8,465 bases of DNA from Bacteroidales bacterium (lineage in GTDB: Bacteria; Bacteroidota; Bacteroidia; Bacteroidales; VadinHA17): contig DAIDJT010000106.1 of the NCBI GenBank assembly GCA_027451265.1, positions 1-8,465 on the forward strand, in the 5' to 3' direction. A program made the translations under genes and the position numbers. Numbering within the stretch: position 1 is the stretch's first letter; every line of letters starts with the position of its first letter. Under the pieces are notes generated by a model. That model saw only the letters and a list, made by a program, of their open reading frames with translations, was not told the origin of the DNA and did no database searches. Positions 6,834-8,465 of the stretch are shown here, piece after piece.

Positions 6834-7478
6834 ATGGGTTGCATCACCAAGCACTATCTGAACAAGGAGACAGTAATCGGAGTCTGGAAGATCGAAGAGG
6901 ATATCGATACCCTTTTTTCAATGGTGGAGTTCAGCCCTGAGGACAACAGGAGATACGAAGTGTTCCGGAGCAACTCACGCAAGACGGAGTTCCTGAGCGT
7001 CAGGGCCCTGCTGGCGGAGATGCTGGGACGAGAGGCAAGGATAGTTTACAACAAGAACAATAAACCGTTCATTAAGGACGGCTCACATTTCATCAGCATC
7101 ACTCATTCCAACAAGCTGACAGCTATTCTGTTAAGCAAGACTGAACGGGTAGGTATCGACCTTGAATACATGAGGGTCAACATCAATGCCTTTGCCTCCA
7201 AGTTCCTGAACAAGAGAGAGAAGATAACAAGGCGGTGGGCTGACCGGACTTACCATCTGTATATACACTGGTGCGCAAAGGAAGCTATTTACAAGATCTG
7301 CGACAAGGAAGGCATCAACATCGTCAATGACATAACCATTCAACCGTTTGAGGTCAGGGAGTCCGGAGAGATCACAGGCACCGTGGAGAATGAAAGGATC
7401 AGTGACAGATTTACCCTCTATTATTCAAGATACGATAATTACACTATCGTCTGGACCAAGAAGAAGCATGAAAGTTGA
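6834..7478 (+). CDS. 4'-phosphopantetheinyl transferase, Sfp type
   Basis: This 214-residue cytoplasmic enzyme transfers phosphopantetheine from CoA to a serine of an acyl or peptidyl carrier protein. The family motifs are present: a basic/RALL segment (R57), SITHS (88-92), VGIDLE (106-111) with the Mg-binding D109 and E111, and WCAKEAIYK (146-154) with the catalytic-site K149 and E150. Length and motif order fit the Sfp class rather than the shorter AcpS class. No carrier-protein gene is in the window, so its target is unknown; it may be the housekeeping fatty-acid ACP or a secondary pathway. The start is 3 bases after gldD, and its 3' end overlaps the GGGP synthase by 11 bases. Confidence 0.9.
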   Translation: MGCITKHYLNKETVIGVWKIEEDIDTLFSMVEFSPEDNRRYEVFRSNSRKTEFLSVRALLAEMLGREARIVYNKNNKPFIKDGSHFISITHSNKLTAILLSKTERVGIDLEYMRVNINAFASKFLNKREKITRRWADRTYHLYIHWCAKEAIYKICDKEGINIVNDITIQPFEVRESGEITGTVENERISDRFTLYYSRYDNYTIVWTKKKHES

Positions 7479-8208
7479 GATACCCTGGAGAAAAAGGAAG
7501 CTTATAGCACAGCTTATTGATCCGGACCGTGCCGGGGAGGAGGTGCTTGTCACTGCCTCACATTTTGGCGTGGAGGTTGGTGTGGATCTCTTTCTGGCCG
7601 GCGGCAGCCTGACCGGTGTCAACGTTGCGGATGTCATCAGGCGGCTTAAGCAGCTCTCATCCATCCCGGTGGTGCTTTTCCCGGGCAATCTCACCCAGCT
7701 TACGCCGGAAGCTGATGCGGTCTTCCTGCTGTCACTCATCAGCGGACGCAATCCGGAGCTGCTGATAGGCAACCATGTGATTGCCGCGCCTTTCCTTAAG
7801 AGTATCAGAGACAGGGTTATACCGGTGGGGTACATGCTCATCGACTGCGGAGGAGGAACGTCTGTGGAGTACATGAGTCAGACTTTGCCAATCCCGTCAG
7901 GGAAAACCGATATTGCCGTGGCTACCGCCCTTGCAGGTGAGATGCTGGGAATGAAGGCAATATACCTTGAGGGTGGCAGCGGAGCCGCCAGGCCAGTTGA
8001 CCATTCATTGATAAGAGCCGTGCGGGAGGAACTGACCATTCCGATTATTACAGGGGGAGGAATCGACTCTGCTGAAAAAGTTGAGAATGCATTTGCTGCC
8101 GGGGCCGACATGGTGGTTATCGGCAACGGATGCGAGCAGAACCCGGCGCTGATAAAAGGTGCATGCACCGTCAGGGACAGTTTCAACCGCGATACCGTTA
8201 CTATCTGA
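7468..8208 (+). CDS. Geranylgeranylglyceryl phosphate synthase (PcrB-like, group II)
   Basis: This 246-residue (beta/alpha)8-barrel enzyme is predicted to couple geranylgeranyl diphosphate to sn-glycerol-1-phosphate, the first step of archaeal-type ether lipid synthesis. Visible motifs are LIDPD (16-20, metal-binding Asp), FLAGGSL (42-48), PVVLFPGNLTQL (67-78), GYMLIDCGGGTSVEY (121-135), IYLEGGSGA (165-173), PIITGGGI (192-199) and VVIGNG (216-221); the last three form the phosphate-binding loops. Group-II enzymes studied from Bacteroidetes have GGGP synthase activity, while Firmicutes PcrB makes the heptaprenyl product; chain length here is inferred from lineage. The ATG at 7468 gives the normal family start MKVEIPWRKRKLIAQ. 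A further 40 codons are open upstream from 7348, but they lie inside the PPTase gene and show no family similarity. Confidence 0.92.
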   Translation: MKVEIPWRKRKLIAQLIDPDRAGEEVLVTASHFGVEVGVDLFLAGGSLTGVNVADVIRRLKQLSSIPVVLFPGNLTQLTPEADAVFLLSLISGRNPELLIGNHVIAAPFLKSIRDRVIPVGYMLIDCGGGTSVEYMSQTLPIPSGKTDIAVATALAGEMLGMKAIYLEGGSGAARPVDHSLIRAVREELTIPIITGGGIDSAEKVENAFAAGADMVVIGNGCEQNPALIKGACTVRDSFNRDTVTI

Positions 8209-8213
8209 TTATA

Positions 8214-8255
8214 CCTGAACCTGAACCTGAGCCTGTACCTGTACCTGTGCCTGAA
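8214..8255. repeat. Hexanucleotide tandem repeat, seven CCTGNN units
   Basis: Seven consecutive 6-base units read CCTGAA, CCTGAA, CCTGAG, CCTGTA, CCTGTA, CCTGTG, CCTGAA, with a decayed eighth unit CCTTA at 8256-8260. The array starts 5 bases after the GGGP synthase stop and ends 18 bases before the convergent phosphatase stop. No standard hairpin terminator is seen in this junction. Confidence 0.85.
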
Positions 8256-8273
8256 CCTTATCCCGGGCTACAG

Positions 8274-8465
8274 TTACCTGAAGAGTTCATGAAGCGGATC
8301 ACCGCTCGATGCATTGGGCAGGGGTATCTTGCACAACACGGAAAGGGTGGTGGCAATATCCCTTGTGCTGACACTGCGGGTCACGGAAGCCCTGCTGGCT
8401 GTCCAGCCGAACCAGATCATCGGCACATGGCTGTCATACTCCCAGGGCGAGTTATGCCCGGTGAC
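8274..8465 (-). CDS. C-terminal end of an alkaline phosphatase/phosphodiesterase family protein (partial)
   Basis: A minus-strand frame open from the right edge ends in TAA at 8276-8274 and encodes the last 63 residues. It contains TGHNSPWEYDSHVPMIWFGW, then TRDIATTLSVLCKIPLPNASSGDPLHELF. The H-x-SP-x-x-YD-x-HVP-x-x-x-x-G pattern followed by [T/S]-x-DIA-x-TL and a G-x-PL end is the C-terminus of the type I phosphodiesterase/alkaline phosphatase superfamily, resembling PafA-like secreted phosphatases. The first histidine (8454-8456) corresponds to a metal ligand of that family. The rest of the gene, including the nucleophile, is outside the window. It converges on the plus-strand operon. Confidence 0.82.
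   Translation of the reverse strand, partial: VTGHNSPWEYDSHVPMIWFGWTASRASVTRSVSTRDIATTLSVLCKIPLPNASSGDPLHELFR

Noticed and set aside
7348..7467. Forty-codon N-terminal extension of the GGGP synthase
   Set aside because: It lies entirely within the PPTase gene in another frame, has a Pro/Ser/Arg composition unlike the family, and GGGP synthases normally start close to the MKVEIPWRKRKLIAQ segment.
8163..8465. Plus-strand open frame starting ATG at 8163, running through the PE/PV-encoding repeat to the window end
   Set aside because: It overlaps the 3' end of the GGGP synthase and then lies antisense to the clearly recognisable phosphatase C-terminus. Outside the repeat its residues show no recognisable family.

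Overview
The window comes from a member of the Bacteroidetes, most likely of the order Bacteroidales. This rests on the gene content: a gldE-gldD pair, the Bacteroidetes form of HU, an Rne/Rng-type RNase G, a group-II geranylgeranylglyceryl phosphate synthase, a DUF2807/DUF4097-type pair of surface proteins, and an ssb leader carrying a Bacteroidetes-like -7 box. Shine-Dalgarno sequences are weak or absent, as usual in this phylum. No mobile element, CRISPR array, tRNA or rRNA is visible, and coding density is high.

Layout. (1) Positions 1-2003, plus strand: the last codons of an upstream gene overlap a secreted DUF4097-like beta-rich protein, followed by a DUF2807 lipoprotein built of 20-residue SGSG repeats. 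(2) A strong bidirectional hairpin terminator at 2025-2053 separates this block from a convergent minus-strand operon. (3) The minus-strand operon (4134 down to 2087) runs HU, then a 30-residue very basic ribosomal-type protein (AURKAIP1/COX24, mS38/bS22-like), then ribonuclease G. The RNase G leader folds into a two-tier stem-loop whose base touches the putative TTG start codon. (4) A 275-base divergent intergenic region holds the promoters of both directions and a GC-rich patch. (5) Positions 4410-8208, plus strand: a tightly packed operon ssb-gldE-gldD-PPTase-GGGP synthase with gaps or overlaps of +13, -4, +3 and -11 bases. (6) After a 42-base hexanucleotide tandem repeat, the C-terminal end of a convergent alkaline phosphatase/phosphodiesterase runs off the right edge.

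How the genes fit together. The minus operon groups nucleoid structure, small-subunit ribosome structure and RNA decay/processing. The plus operon joins a replication/repair protein (SSB), two gliding-associated envelope proteins (a CorC-like membrane protein and a lipoprotein), a carrier-protein-activating enzyme and an enzyme making an archaeal-type glycerol-1-phosphate prenyl ether. The last three are membrane- or lipid-related.

Most of this is conserved core genome. The parts most worth a second look are the structured rng leader, the tiny ribosomal-type ORF, the apparent absence of a gene between HU and ssb where mutY is often found in relatives, and the hexanucleotide repeat at the GGGP synthase/phosphatase junction.
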